DNA of 22,639 bases, from positions 1-22,639 of the forward strand of contig CABTZP010000009.1 of the NCBI GenBank assembly GCA_902489375.1, in the 5' to 3' direction. The position numbers and the translations under genes are program-made. Positions 8,141-14,535 of the stretch are shown in pieces; position 1 is the first letter of the stretch; every line of letters begins with the position of its first letter. The notes beneath the pieces are model-generated. The model did no database searches. It was given only the letters and a program-made list of their open reading frames with translations, and was not told the DNA's origin. The stretch is from an uncultured Tissierellia bacterium. GTDB lineage: Bacteria; Bacillota; Clostridia; Tissierellales; Peptoniphilaceae.

Positions 8141-8326
8141 TGAATAGGCAAAGTGAGGAAAAGAGTAAGGGGCCAGGATGGCAAACAGAGAGAAGAAACT
8201 AGGCTGAAAGTTCTTCCGAAGTCGGACCCGCTGAAAACCAGTTCTGATTGCCAGTTTTAAATTAAGAAGCAAATAGGGTGGAACCACGATGACATCGTCC
8301 CTAGACCGTGTCATCGTGGATTTTTT
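8141..8326 (+). promoter_or_regulatory. Threonine T-box riboswitch of thrS
   Basis: The T-box sequence AGGGTGGAACCACG lies at 8275-8288. Stem I closes by GGCAA (8147-8151) with TTGCC (8248-8252), followed by a kink-turn region (AGTGA/TGA) and the AGTA S-turn of the specifier loop (8164-8167). On the 3' side, AAAACCAG presents the ACC threonine codon at 8237-8239, followed by a purine. The terminator is a perfect 11-bp stem, CCACGATGACA (8284-8294) against TGTCATCGTGG (8309-8319), then T6. The competing antiterminator pairs AGGG (8275-8278) with CCCT (8299-8302). Uncharged tRNA-Thr should stabilise the antiterminator and switch thrS on. TGGA in the bulge predicts discriminator U on tRNA-Thr. 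Confidence 0.96.
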
Positions 8327-8346
8327 ATGGAAGAAGGAGAATTTCG

Positions 8347-10254
8347 ATGAAGATTTTAACCAAAGATGGATCAGCTTTAGAATTACAGAAAGGGGCCAGC
8401 GCCCTGGAAGCCGCGGAGAAGATCAGCTCCGGATTGGCAAGAGAGGCAACGGCAGCAACCATCAATGGAGAAGAAAAAGATCTCCGTGATCCGTTAAAGG
8501 AGGGAGATGTTCTAGAAATTAATACCTTTCGTGATGAGTATGGACGGTGGGCCTTCCGTCACAGCTCTGCCCATGTTTTAGGACAGGCAATCGAGCATCT
8601 TTATCCCGGCGTTCAGCTTGCCATCGGACCTGCGATTGATGAGGGCTATTATTACGATTTTGACTTTGGCGATCGGGTTATCACGGACGAGGACCTTCCA
8701 AAAATTGAGGAAGAAATGAAGAAGATCATCAAAGAGGACCTGAAAATTGAACGCTTCACTCTGCCAAGGCAAGAAGCGATCGACTATTTTAAAAAAAATG
8801 GTCAGTCGTATAAGGTGGAACTGATTGAGGACCTGCCGGAAGAGGCGACAATTAGTTTTTATAAACAGGGAGATTTCACCGACCTTTGCGCTGGCCCACA
8901 CCTGATGTCCACAAAGCCGATTAAGGCGTTTAAGCTTACTTCCATCGCTGGCGCCTACTGGCGGGGGGATGAGCATCGGCCCATGCTGACCCGGATCTAT
9001 GGGACTTCGTTCCCCCAGAAAAAGCTTCTGGAGGAGCACCTTGAACGGATTGAAGAAGCCAAAAAGCGCGATCACCGGAAAATCGGAAAAGAAATGGGGA
9101 TCTTCGCCATTATGGAAGAAGGCCCAGGCTTTCCCTTCTTCCTTCCTAAGGGGATGATCCTGAAAAACACCCTGATTGATTACTGGAGAGATCTTCATCG
9201 GAAGGCGGGCTATGATGAAATTTCCACCCCCATCATTTTAAGCCGCAAGCTCTGGGAGACTTCCGGTCACTGGGACCATTATCGGGAAAATATGTATACG
9301 ACAACGATCGACGAAGAAGACTATGCGATTAAGCCCATGAACTGTCCGGGGTCGGTCTTGGTCTATAAGTATCAGCCCCACTCTTACCGGGAGCTTCCCC
9401 TTCGCTACGCGGAGCTGGGAAACGTCCATCGCCATGAACTTTCCGGGACCCTTCACGGCCTTTTCCGTGTTCGTAACTTTACCCAGGACGATGCCCATAT
9501 TTTCCTGGCCATGGATCAGATCGAAGATGAAGTCAAAAGGATTTGCAATCTAATTGACATTGTCTATAAAAAATTTGGTTTTGAGTACCGGATTGAGCTT
9601 TCAACTCGTCCGGAGGATTCCATGGGAACGGACGAGGAATGGGAACAGGCGACCAACGCCCTGAAAAAAGCCCTGATTGATATGGGAAGGGACTTTTCGA
9701 TTAACGAAGGCGACGGGGCCTTCTACGGGCCAAAGATCGATTTCCATCTCAAAGACGTTTTGGGCAGAACCTGGCAGTGCGGAACCATTCAGCTCGATTT
9801 CCAGATGCCGCAGCGATTCGGGGCGGAATATACCGGAACGGACGGAGAAAAACACAGACCAGTGCTTATCCATCGGGTCGTTTTTGGTTCAGTTGAACGC
9901 TTTATCGGCATCCTGATTGAAAACTATTCGGGCAACTTCCCCATCTGGCTGGCTCCGGTTCAGGTTGAGCTGATCCCGGTCAATCTTGAGGTTCACAGCG
10001 ATTATGCGAAGAAAATGAAAGAAGAGCTGGAAGAGGTTGGCGCCCGGGTTGAGCTGGATCTCCGGGAGGAGACCTTGAGTAAGAAGATTCGTGACGGCCA
10101 GCTGTCCAAAACCTGCTTCCAGATTGTCGTCGGAGATCAGGAAATGAAAGACCATACGGTTTCAGTTCGTCGCCATGGGGAAGCAGATTCCAAGATCATA
10201 TCCTTCGAGGAATTCAAATCCTGGTTAAAGACTCAAATTGATACCCGGGCATAA
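8347..10254 (+). CDS. thrS: Threonyl-tRNA synthetase
   Basis: This 635-residue protein has the usual full-length form: TGS domain (residues 1-60), editing domain with HSSAH near 75 and the matching CAGPH near 183, class II catalytic core and C-terminal anticodon-binding domain from about 530. The zinc ligands appear intact: Cys in MNCPG near 335, His in DDAHIF near 386 and His in LIHRVVFGS near 512. The start is ATG 8347, six bases after AAGGAGA. The frame is open 13 codons upstream, but that part overlaps the T-box terminator. Expression should respond to tRNA-Thr charging through the T-box. A terminator follows about 90 bases after the stop. Confidence 0.97.
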   Translation: MKILTKDGSALELQKGASALEAAEKISSGLAREATAATINGEEKDLRDPLKEGDVLEINTFRDEYGRWAFRHSSAHVLGQAIEHLYPGVQLAIGPAIDEGYYYDFDFGDRVITDEDLPKIEEEMKKIIKEDLKIERFTLPRQEAIDYFKKNGQSYKVELIEDLPEEATISFYKQGDFTDLCAGPHLMSTKPIKAFKLTSIAGAYWRGDEHRPMLTRIYGTSFPQKKLLEEHLERIEEAKKRDHRKIGKEMGIFAIMEEGPGFPFFLPKGMILKNTLIDYWRDLHRKAGYDEISTPIILSRKLWETSGHWDHYRENMYTTTIDEEDYAIKPMNCPGSVLVYKYQPHSYRELPLRYAELGNVHRHELSGTLHGLFRVRNFTQDDAHIFLAMDQIEDEVKRICNLIDIVYKKFGFEYRIELSTRPEDSMGTDEEWEQATNALKKALIDMGRDFSINEGDGAFYGPKIDFHLKDVLGRTWQCGTIQLDFQMPQRFGAEYTGTDGEKHRPVLIHRVVFGSVERFIGILIENYSGNFPIWLAPVQVELIPVNLEVHSDYAKKMKEELEEVGARVELDLREETLSKKIRDGQLSKTCFQIVVGDQEMKDHTVSVRRHGEADSKIISFEEFKSWLKTQIDTRA

Positions 10255-10341
10255 TCGGCTGTCAAAAAATTCGAGACGATCAATGAAAAACCGAGTTCAC
10301 AAACAAGATCGGTGGGGCTGATTCCAAAGGCCCTATCGAAT

Positions 10342-10386
10342 AAAGAAACGACTGTCAAAGATTTTTCTTGATGGTCGTTTCTTTTT
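10342..10386 (+). terminator. Intrinsic terminator after thrS
   Basis: AAAGAAACGAC (10342-10352) pairs with GTCGTTTCTTT (10374-10384), with an inner TCAA/TTGA pairing, and the right arm runs into a pyrimidine-rich T tract. It separates thrS from the amino acid ABC operon. Confidence 0.88.
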
Positions 10387-10416
10387 CTTCTTTTTTTAAA
10401 AAAATTGGCCAGCCAC

Positions 10417-10445
10417 TTTACTTCTCTATCGTGATGAAGTAGAAT
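10417..10445 (+). promoter_or_regulatory. Promoter of the amino acid ABC operon
   Basis: TTTACT (10417-10422), exactly 17 bases, then TAGAAT (10440-10445). Transcription would start near 10452, about 58 bases before the lipoprotein start. No further attenuator is visible between promoter and gene. Confidence 0.75.
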
Positions 10446-10509
10446 GAGACCAGTTAAAATTAGAAGGTCAAGATTTTCGATCAGCAAAATAAAAAAAGAG
10501 GAGAAAACC

Positions 10510-11385
10510 ATGAAAAAATTTTTATCCATCGTCCTTGCGCTCGCGCTTAGCTTTACTTTAGTTGCCTGTGGAGGAAAGAATCCGCCGGCTCCATCAGAGG
10601 AATCTAAGGATGCTTCCGTGGCAGAGGAGTCCTCGGTCGAGGCCAGTATGAAAGAGGGAGAAAAGGATAGTGACCTGGTCAAGAAGAAGGGAAAATTAGT
10701 CGTTGGCGTTACGCTCTTTGAACCCATGGACTATCTTGTTGATGGAAAGTGGACAGGATTTGACGCGGAGCTGGCCAAGCTTTTCGCCAAGGAACTTGGC
10801 ATCGAAGCCGAATTCCAGGAGATTGAATGGGCCAGCAAGGAGATTGAACTCCAGTCGGGCAACGTGGACTGCCTGTGGAATGGATTAACCTACTCAGAAG
10901 AAAGAGCCAAACAAATGGGTATGTCTGAGCCTTATATGAAGAACTTCCAGACCCTGGTCATTAAACTGACCGATAATACAGCCTATACAAAAATTGAAGA
11001 TTTAAAAGGCAGATCCATCGCAGCGGAATCCGGTTCGGCGGGGGAAGAGTACATTCAAAATAAACTCAAAGACATTGGGGTCAACTATGTGGAAAAGACC
11101 TCTCAGTTAGATGCTTTAACCGAGCTTGTCGCGGGAACTTCCGACACGGCAATCATCGATTCGGTCATGGCAAAGTATTTGATCAACAAGGAAGGCTCTG
11201 ATTTTGCCATTTTAACGACCAATGATGACGTATTAAAGAGTGATGACGAGGTTTACAGCGTCGCCTTCCGCAAGGACTCTGATCTGGTTGATCAGCTCAA
11301 TGCCTTCCTGGCAAAGATCAGAGAAGATGGAACGCTGGAGAAGCTGGCTGACCAATATAGCCTCAAGGACGCCATCATTAAGTAA
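10510..11385 (+). CDS. Polar amino acid ABC transporter substrate-binding lipoprotein
   Basis: This 291-residue family 3 solute-binding protein captures an amino acid outside the membrane for the permease downstream. The signal peptide ends in the lipobox LVAC, with lipidated Cys20. A Ser/Glu-rich linker (about 25-60) tethers the domain. The fold follows with VGVTLFEPMDYL, GFDAELAKLFAKELG, SGNVDCLWNGLTYSEERA, a hinge DLKGRSIAAESGSAGEEY, and a second lobe. These are typical of polar amino acid binders (His, Gln, Arg, cystine types). The substrate cannot be fixed from sequence alone. The start ATG 10510 follows GAGGAG and yields a proper signal peptide; upstream in-frame ATG 10444 does not. First gene of a three-gene operon. 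Confidence 0.93.
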   Translation: MKKFLSIVLALALSFTLVACGGKNPPAPSEESKDASVAEESSVEASMKEGEKDSDLVKKKGKLVVGVTLFEPMDYLVDGKWTGFDAELAKLFAKELGIEAEFQEIEWASKEIELQSGNVDCLWNGLTYSEERAKQMGMSEPYMKNFQTLVIKLTDNTAYTKIEDLKGRSIAAESGSAGEEYIQNKLKDIGVNYVEKTSQLDALTELVAGTSDTAIIDSVMAKYLINKEGSDFAILTTNDDVLKSDDEVYSVAFRKDSDLVDQLNAFLAKIREDGTLEKLADQYSLKDAIIK

Positions 11386-11412
11386 ACCGTTACGAAGAAA
11401 GGGTCTAGGCTG

Positions 11413-12066
11413 ATGTCATTTGGACAAGTCACTTTTGAATTATTTAAGGGCTTTCAGGTATCCCTTTTGCTCTTTGTCCTCACGCTGGTGTTTTCATTGC
11501 CTTTGGGATTATTGATGATGCTGGGCCTGCGTTCGAGTCATAAACTCCTTCGCGGGCTTATGGCCTTTCTCATCTGGATCATCCGGGGAACCCCTTTGAT
11601 GCTTCAGCTATTGATCGTCTTTTTTGCACCCGGCCTGCTCTTTGGTTCGAAATTTTTTGGATCTCACCGTTTCCTGGCGGCGACTCTGACCTTTGTTGTG
11701 AACTATGCGGGATACTTTGCCGTGATTTATAAAGGAGGGATTGAATCCATTCCCAAAGGACAATTTGAAGCCGGGAAGGTCCTGGGTCTTAGCCGCTGGG
11801 AAGTTTTTAAACGCATCATCTTTCTTCAGATCATCAAGCAAATCCTTTCCCCAATTTCCAATGAAATCATTACGCTGGTCAAGGACACCTCCTTAGTTCG
11901 AGTCATCGCAGTGATTGAGATTATCAAGGTGGCGGAACGATTTACAGCCCAGGGACTTATCTGGCCCCTATTTTACACGGCTGTATTTTACCTGATCTTT
12001 TCCGGCCTGCTTAGTATCCTTTTCCAAAAGGCCGAAGGAAAGCTCTCCTACTTTGAACCGGCGTAA
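11413..12066 (+). CDS. Polar amino acid ABC transporter permease
   Basis: This 217-residue inner membrane protein of the HisM/GlnP family has about five helices. The N-terminal FELFKGFQVSLLLFVLTLVF segment is the usual start of the family. IIRGTPLMLQL lies near residue 56, and the ATPase-coupling EAA loop (FEAGKVLGLSRWEVFKRI) near 118-135. Only one permease gene is present, so it probably works as a homodimer. It starts 27 bases after the lipoprotein gene, with AAAGGG as a somewhat distant ribosome binding site. Confidence 0.94.
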   Translation: MSFGQVTFELFKGFQVSLLLFVLTLVFSLPLGLLMMLGLRSSHKLLRGLMAFLIWIIRGTPLMLQLLIVFFAPGLLFGSKFFGSHRFLAATLTFVVNYAGYFAVIYKGGIESIPKGQFEAGKVLGLSRWEVFKRIIFLQIIKQILSPISNEIITLVKDTSLVRVIAVIEIIKVAERFTAQGLIWPLFYTAVFYLIFSGLLSILFQKAEGKLSYFEPA

Positions 12067-12080
12067 AGGGGGAAGAAAAG

Positions 12081-12749
12081 ATGGCGTATCTGGAAGTAAG
12101 ACACTTGCAAAAGTCATTTGACGGGGTCAGGATCTTAGACGATATCAGCTTTACCTTGGAAAAATCAGAAATCCTCGTGATCATTGGCCCTTCGGGTGGA
12201 GGAAAATCAACCCTGCTTCGGTGCTTGAACGATCTTGAACAAGCCGATGGGGGAGAGATTGACCTGGAAGGGAAAAAAACGGATCCAAACCAGGTTTTTG
12301 GTCTTGTTTTTCAGCAGTTCCAGCTTTTTCCCCAGTATACCGCTTTAGAAAATGTTACCCTGGCCCCTCGACTGAGGAAGATGGGGCCGGCGGCTGAAAT
12401 CGATCAAAAGGGAAGGGACCTTCTTGCCCTCTTTGGCTTGGCGGATCGGACAGAAAATTATCCCCACCAGCTATCCGGCGGGCAGAAGCAAAGAGTGGCG
12501 CTGGCCAGGGCGCTGATCCTGGATCCAAAGGTCCTTTGTTTGGATGAGCCCACTTCGGCGTTAGATCCGGCCTTAACGGACATGGTGAAGGATCTCGTTT
12601 TAAGTCTTAAAGCCAGGGGGATGACCCTGATCGTGGTCACCCATGATCTTCCTTTTGGAAAGAAGATCGCGGATAAGATACTGTTTCTTGAAAATGGAAA
12701 GCTGACCGCGCATCTTTCAGAGGAAAGAAGACAAAGCTACGGACTCTAA
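12081..12749 (+). CDS. Polar amino acid ABC transporter ATPase
   Basis: This 222-residue ATPase powers the importer. Walker A is GPSGGGKS near residue 36, the Q-loop in LVFQQFQLFPQYTALENV, signature LSGGQKQRVALARAL near 132, Walker B LCLDEPTSALDP and the H-loop in VVTHD. The VFQQFQLFP stretch and overall length match the GlnQ/HisP/TcyC subfamily, although this copy is slightly shorter than the usual 240. An AAAGGGGG site precedes the start. Last gene of the operon. Confidence 0.95.
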   Translation: MAYLEVRHLQKSFDGVRILDDISFTLEKSEILVIIGPSGGGKSTLLRCLNDLEQADGGEIDLEGKKTDPNQVFGLVFQQFQLFPQYTALENVTLAPRLRKMGPAAEIDQKGRDLLALFGLADRTENYPHQLSGGQKQRVALARALILDPKVLCLDEPTSALDPALTDMVKDLVLSLKARGMTLIVVTHDLPFGKKIADKILFLENGKLTAHLSEERRQSYGL

Positions 12750-13130
12750 AGTAAAGTTTGATCCCTCCCGTCTTTTCCTATCGCCGTGAGGGAGAACATA
12801 TCATCTAACCCTTTTTACCATTCTTTTTGCAAGTATTGACTCTCCTTTGTTTTTCAGGCATTTTTTGCCGTAAAAACAAAGGAGAGTCAATCTTTTGTCA
12901 GCTCATGCCTTGAGAAACTGTTGGTGTCGTTGATCTCTTCACGAAAGCCTGATATGATTTTTTCATTAGACATCATGAGGAACTTTACATGAACAACACT
13001 GTGTTTGCCGAAGACATGGGGGATCATGCCTGGGTTCCGCTGGCAGAGAAGCTTTAAGGCGTCAATGATAAAAAGGGGAAAAGATCGAATAAAAAACTTC
13101 CTGATCAGTTGGAGAGCGGCCCCGATGAAC
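12750..13130. other. Gene-poor gap between convergent operons
   Basis: This gap has no recognised gene. It contains an inverted CCCTC/GAGGG pair near 12763-12793, the long inverted repeat at 12836-12890, and about 240 bases of unexplained sequence. A minus-strand frame (12887-13153) has a GTG start inside the rplT terminator and no ribosome binding site. A plus-strand 22-codon frame (12989-13057) has a GAGGAA upstream. Neither matches a family I know. Confidence 0.6.
12836..12890. repeat. Long perfect inverted repeat, possible bidirectional terminator
   Basis: The 19-bp arms TTGACTCTCCTTTGTTTTT (12836-12854) and AAAAACAAAGGAGAGTCAA (12872-12890) match perfectly. The 17-base centre can fold further (GGCA/TGCC around TTTTT). 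On the plus strand it is followed by TCTTTT, so it may end the amino acid ABC transcript, but the T run is weaker than in the other terminators here. The arms are unusually long for a terminator. Confidence 0.7.
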
Positions 13131-13172
13131 AAAAAAAAGCCTACTTCGCACACAAGGCGAAGTAGGCTTTTT
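13131..13172 (-). terminator. Intrinsic terminator of infC-rpmI-rplT
   Basis: A perfect 16-bp stem, AAAAAGCCTACTTCGC (13134-13149) with GCGAAGTAGGCTTTTT (13157-13172), sits just after the rplT stop on the minus strand. Eight A on the plus strand (13131-13138) give the U tract. Confidence 0.93.
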
Positions 13173-13180
13173 GCTGATTT

Positions 13181-13525
13181 TTATCTAACCATCTCGATTA
13201 AATTTTTGAAGTCTTCGGGCTGGTGGATTGCCATTTCTGACAATACTTTACGGTTCAGATTGATGTCTTTTTCTTTTAGACCATGCATAAAGGTCGAATA
13301 GTTGATTCCATTTGCCCGGCAGGCCGCGTTGATTCTCGCGATCCAAAGCTGACGGAATTGGCGTTTGCGCTGCTTACGTCCGACATAGGAATAGCTTAAC
13401 GATTTAATAACGGCTTGCTTCGCTGTCCGGTATAAGGTGTGTTTCGACCCATAATATCCCTTGGCCTGCTTGAGGATTTTCTTATGATTTTTCTTGGCGT
13501 TCACGCCGCCTTTTACTCTTGCCAT
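13181..13525 (-). CDS. rplT: Ribosomal protein L20
   Basis: This 114-residue, very basic protein binds 23S rRNA early in large-subunit assembly. MARVKGGVNAKKNHKKILKQ at the N-terminus, AKGYYGSKHTLYR and SYVGRKQRKRQFRQLWIARI are the classic L20 blocks; the C-terminal globular part ends in NLIEMVR. In Firmicutes L20 also represses its own operon by binding the infC leader. Its usual position as last gene of infC-rpmI-rplT is kept, 23 bases after rpmI, with GGAGTG upstream. It is slightly shorter than the common 117-119 residues. Confidence 0.98.
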   Translation of the reverse strand: MARVKGGVNAKKNHKKILKQAKGYYGSKHTLYRTAKQAVIKSLSYSYVGRKQRKRQFRQLWIARINAACRANGINYSTFMHGLKEKDINLNRKVLSEMAIHQPEDFKNLIEMVR

Positions 13526-13548
13526 AATTTCACTCCATCCTAAAGGTC

Positions 13549-13752
13549 TTAACGAGGCAGCATTTGATCAATGCGCTTCATATCGCTCTTGTCTACCATT
13601 GCGGGCTTGCTCAGCTTCCGAATGGTTTTTTGCGGCAGATGTCCGGTAATATGGTTCATTCCGGCATGCCAGCGTTTCAGTTTGCCGGAACCGGTGCGCT
13701 TAAAACGCTTCGCTGAAGCGCGATGAGTTTTCATTTTAATTTTCTTCGCCAT
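13549..13752 (-). CDS. rpmI: Ribosomal protein L35
   Basis: This 67-residue basic ribosomal protein has the family core KMKTHRASAKRFKRTGSGKLKR. Two tandem ATG codons exist (13755 and 13752). The second is chosen because it sits five bases after AAGGAGG and gives MAKKIKMKTHR; the first would be only about two bases away. The ribosome binding site and start lie inside the 3' end of infC, and the two frames overlap by 17 bases, so translation is probably coupled. Confidence 0.96.
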   Translation of the reverse strand: MAKKIKMKTHRASAKRFKRTGSGKLKRWHAGMNHITGHLPQKTIRKLSKPAMVDKSDMKRIDQMLPR

Positions 13753-14275
13753 CATTTCCTCCTTGATTATCCGGATTAGGATTTAAAACCATCACCATAT
13801 TCCGGCCTTCCATTTTCGGTTTTTTATCGACGACACAAACATCGCCTAAGAGTGCGACGAGTTCTTCTAAAACCTTTTCTCCCTGGATCGTGTGACCCAT
13901 TTCACGGCCCCGAAAGCGAACGGTAACTTTTACATCGTCCCCATCTTCCAGAATTTCCCGAATCTTATTGGATTTGGTTTCCAGATCGTGCGAGTCAATT
14001 CTGGGAGAAAAGCGCATTTCGCGGGTCTCCTTCATCTTTTGCTTCTTGCGCTGTTCTTTTTGCTTTTTTAAGGTGTCATACCGGTACTTGCCATAATCCA
14101 TCAGTTTAGCCACAGGGGGCTTGGCGTTCGGCGCCATCAGGACAAGATCAACTGATTTTTCCTCGGCCATGGCCAGGGCATCCTCGATGGTTAGGATACC
14201 GACTTGTTCACCGTCATCATCAATGAGGCGGACACTTTTTGCCCGGATTTCCTCATTAATTGTCAATTCTTTAAT
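13736..14275 (-). CDS. infC: Translation initiation factor IF-3, AUU start
   Basis: This 179-residue protein binds the 30S subunit, checks start codons and prevents premature 50S joining. The N-domain begins IKELTINEEIRAKSVRLIDD, a lysine-rich linker lies near KYRYDTLKKQKEQRKKQKMK, and the C-domain has EIRFSPRIDSHDLETK-like sequence (here EMRFSPRIDSHDLETK) and VTVRFRGREMGH. The proposed start is ATT at 14275-14273: a strong GGGAGG lies at 14287-14282, six bases upstream, and the protein then begins exactly where IF3 should. Upstream in-frame ATGs (14386 and 14302) lie before that site and inside the leader or terminator. An AUU start is known for infC and allows IF3 to repress itself. Confidence 0.93.
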   Translation of the reverse strand: MKELTINEEIRAKSVRLIDDDGEQVGILTIEDALAMAEEKSVDLVLMAPNAKPPVAKLMDYGKYRYDTLKKQKEQRKKQKMKETREMRFSPRIDSHDLETKSNKIREILEDGDDVKVTVRFRGREMGHTIQGEKVLEELVALLGDVCVVDKKPKMEGRNMVMVLNPNPDNQGGNDGEEN

Positions 14276-14419
14276 AACGCACCTCCCAAATCGATTAAGC
14301 ATAAAAAAAGCGGGCAAGCGCCCACTACACTCATCAAGTCGGGAAAAGCAAAATCCAGACCGTTTAAGAAGGACCGAACGTCTCAAGAGCCGTCGGTGAG
14401 AGTGGGAGCTCTACTTCAC
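14276..14419 (-). promoter_or_regulatory. infC leader with alternative hairpins and attenuator (L20-leader type)
   Basis: The roughly 140-base leader holds a terminator (14303-14326: AGTGGGC/GCCCGCT stem, then U7). A 5' segment CCCACT (minus strand, 14406-14401) can pair perfectly with AGTGGG (14326-14321) of the terminator stem, giving an antiterminator. Two other hairpins exclude each other: 14373-14397 (ACCGACG with CGTTCGGT) and 14357-14383 (AGACGTT with AACGGTCT). In Firmicutes, L20 binds this leader and promotes termination. I identify it by position and architecture, not by a covariance search. Confidence 0.72.
14303..14326 (-). terminator. Attenuator in the infC leader
   Basis: On the minus strand, AGTGGGC (14326-14320) pairs with GCCCGCT (14315-14309) around a GCTT loop, followed by seven U (14309-14303). 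It lies between the infC promoter and the infC ribosome binding site, so it controls rather than ends the operon. Confidence 0.88.
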
Positions 14420-14425
14420 TTGGTT

Positions 14426-14454
14426 AGTATACGCTTTGGCGGATTTCCTGTCAA
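14426..14454 (-). promoter_or_regulatory. Promoter of infC-rpmI-rplT
   Basis: Read on the minus strand: TTGACA (14454-14449), a 17-base spacer, TATACT (14431-14426). This is a nearly perfect vegetative promoter, as expected for a ribosomal protein operon. Transcription should start near 14419. Confidence 0.92.
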
Positions 14455-14462
14455 GGCGAAGA

Positions 14463-14491
14463 TTGATTCTCTGGGAATTCATGAATATAAT
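14463..14491 (+). promoter_or_regulatory. Promoter of the trmH-like/pheST/zapA/mutS2 operon
   Basis: TTGATT (14463-14468), a 17-base spacer, TATAAT (14486-14491). Its -35 box lies only eight bases from the -35 box of the infC promoter on the other strand, so the two promoters are divergent and back to back. Confidence 0.82.
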
Positions 14492-14535
14492 TTGATCAAG
14501 CGAATGGAAATGATCAAGGAGAAAAAGTCAGAATC

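Noticed and set aside
12887..13153. Minus-strand frame of 88 codons after rplT
   Set aside because: It starts at a GTG inside the rplT terminator hairpin, has no ribosome binding site and matches no family I know; not called as a gene.
13005..13301. Plus-strand frame of 98 codons overlapping rplT
   Set aside because: It runs through the rplT terminator and antisense to rplT, so it is a shadow frame.
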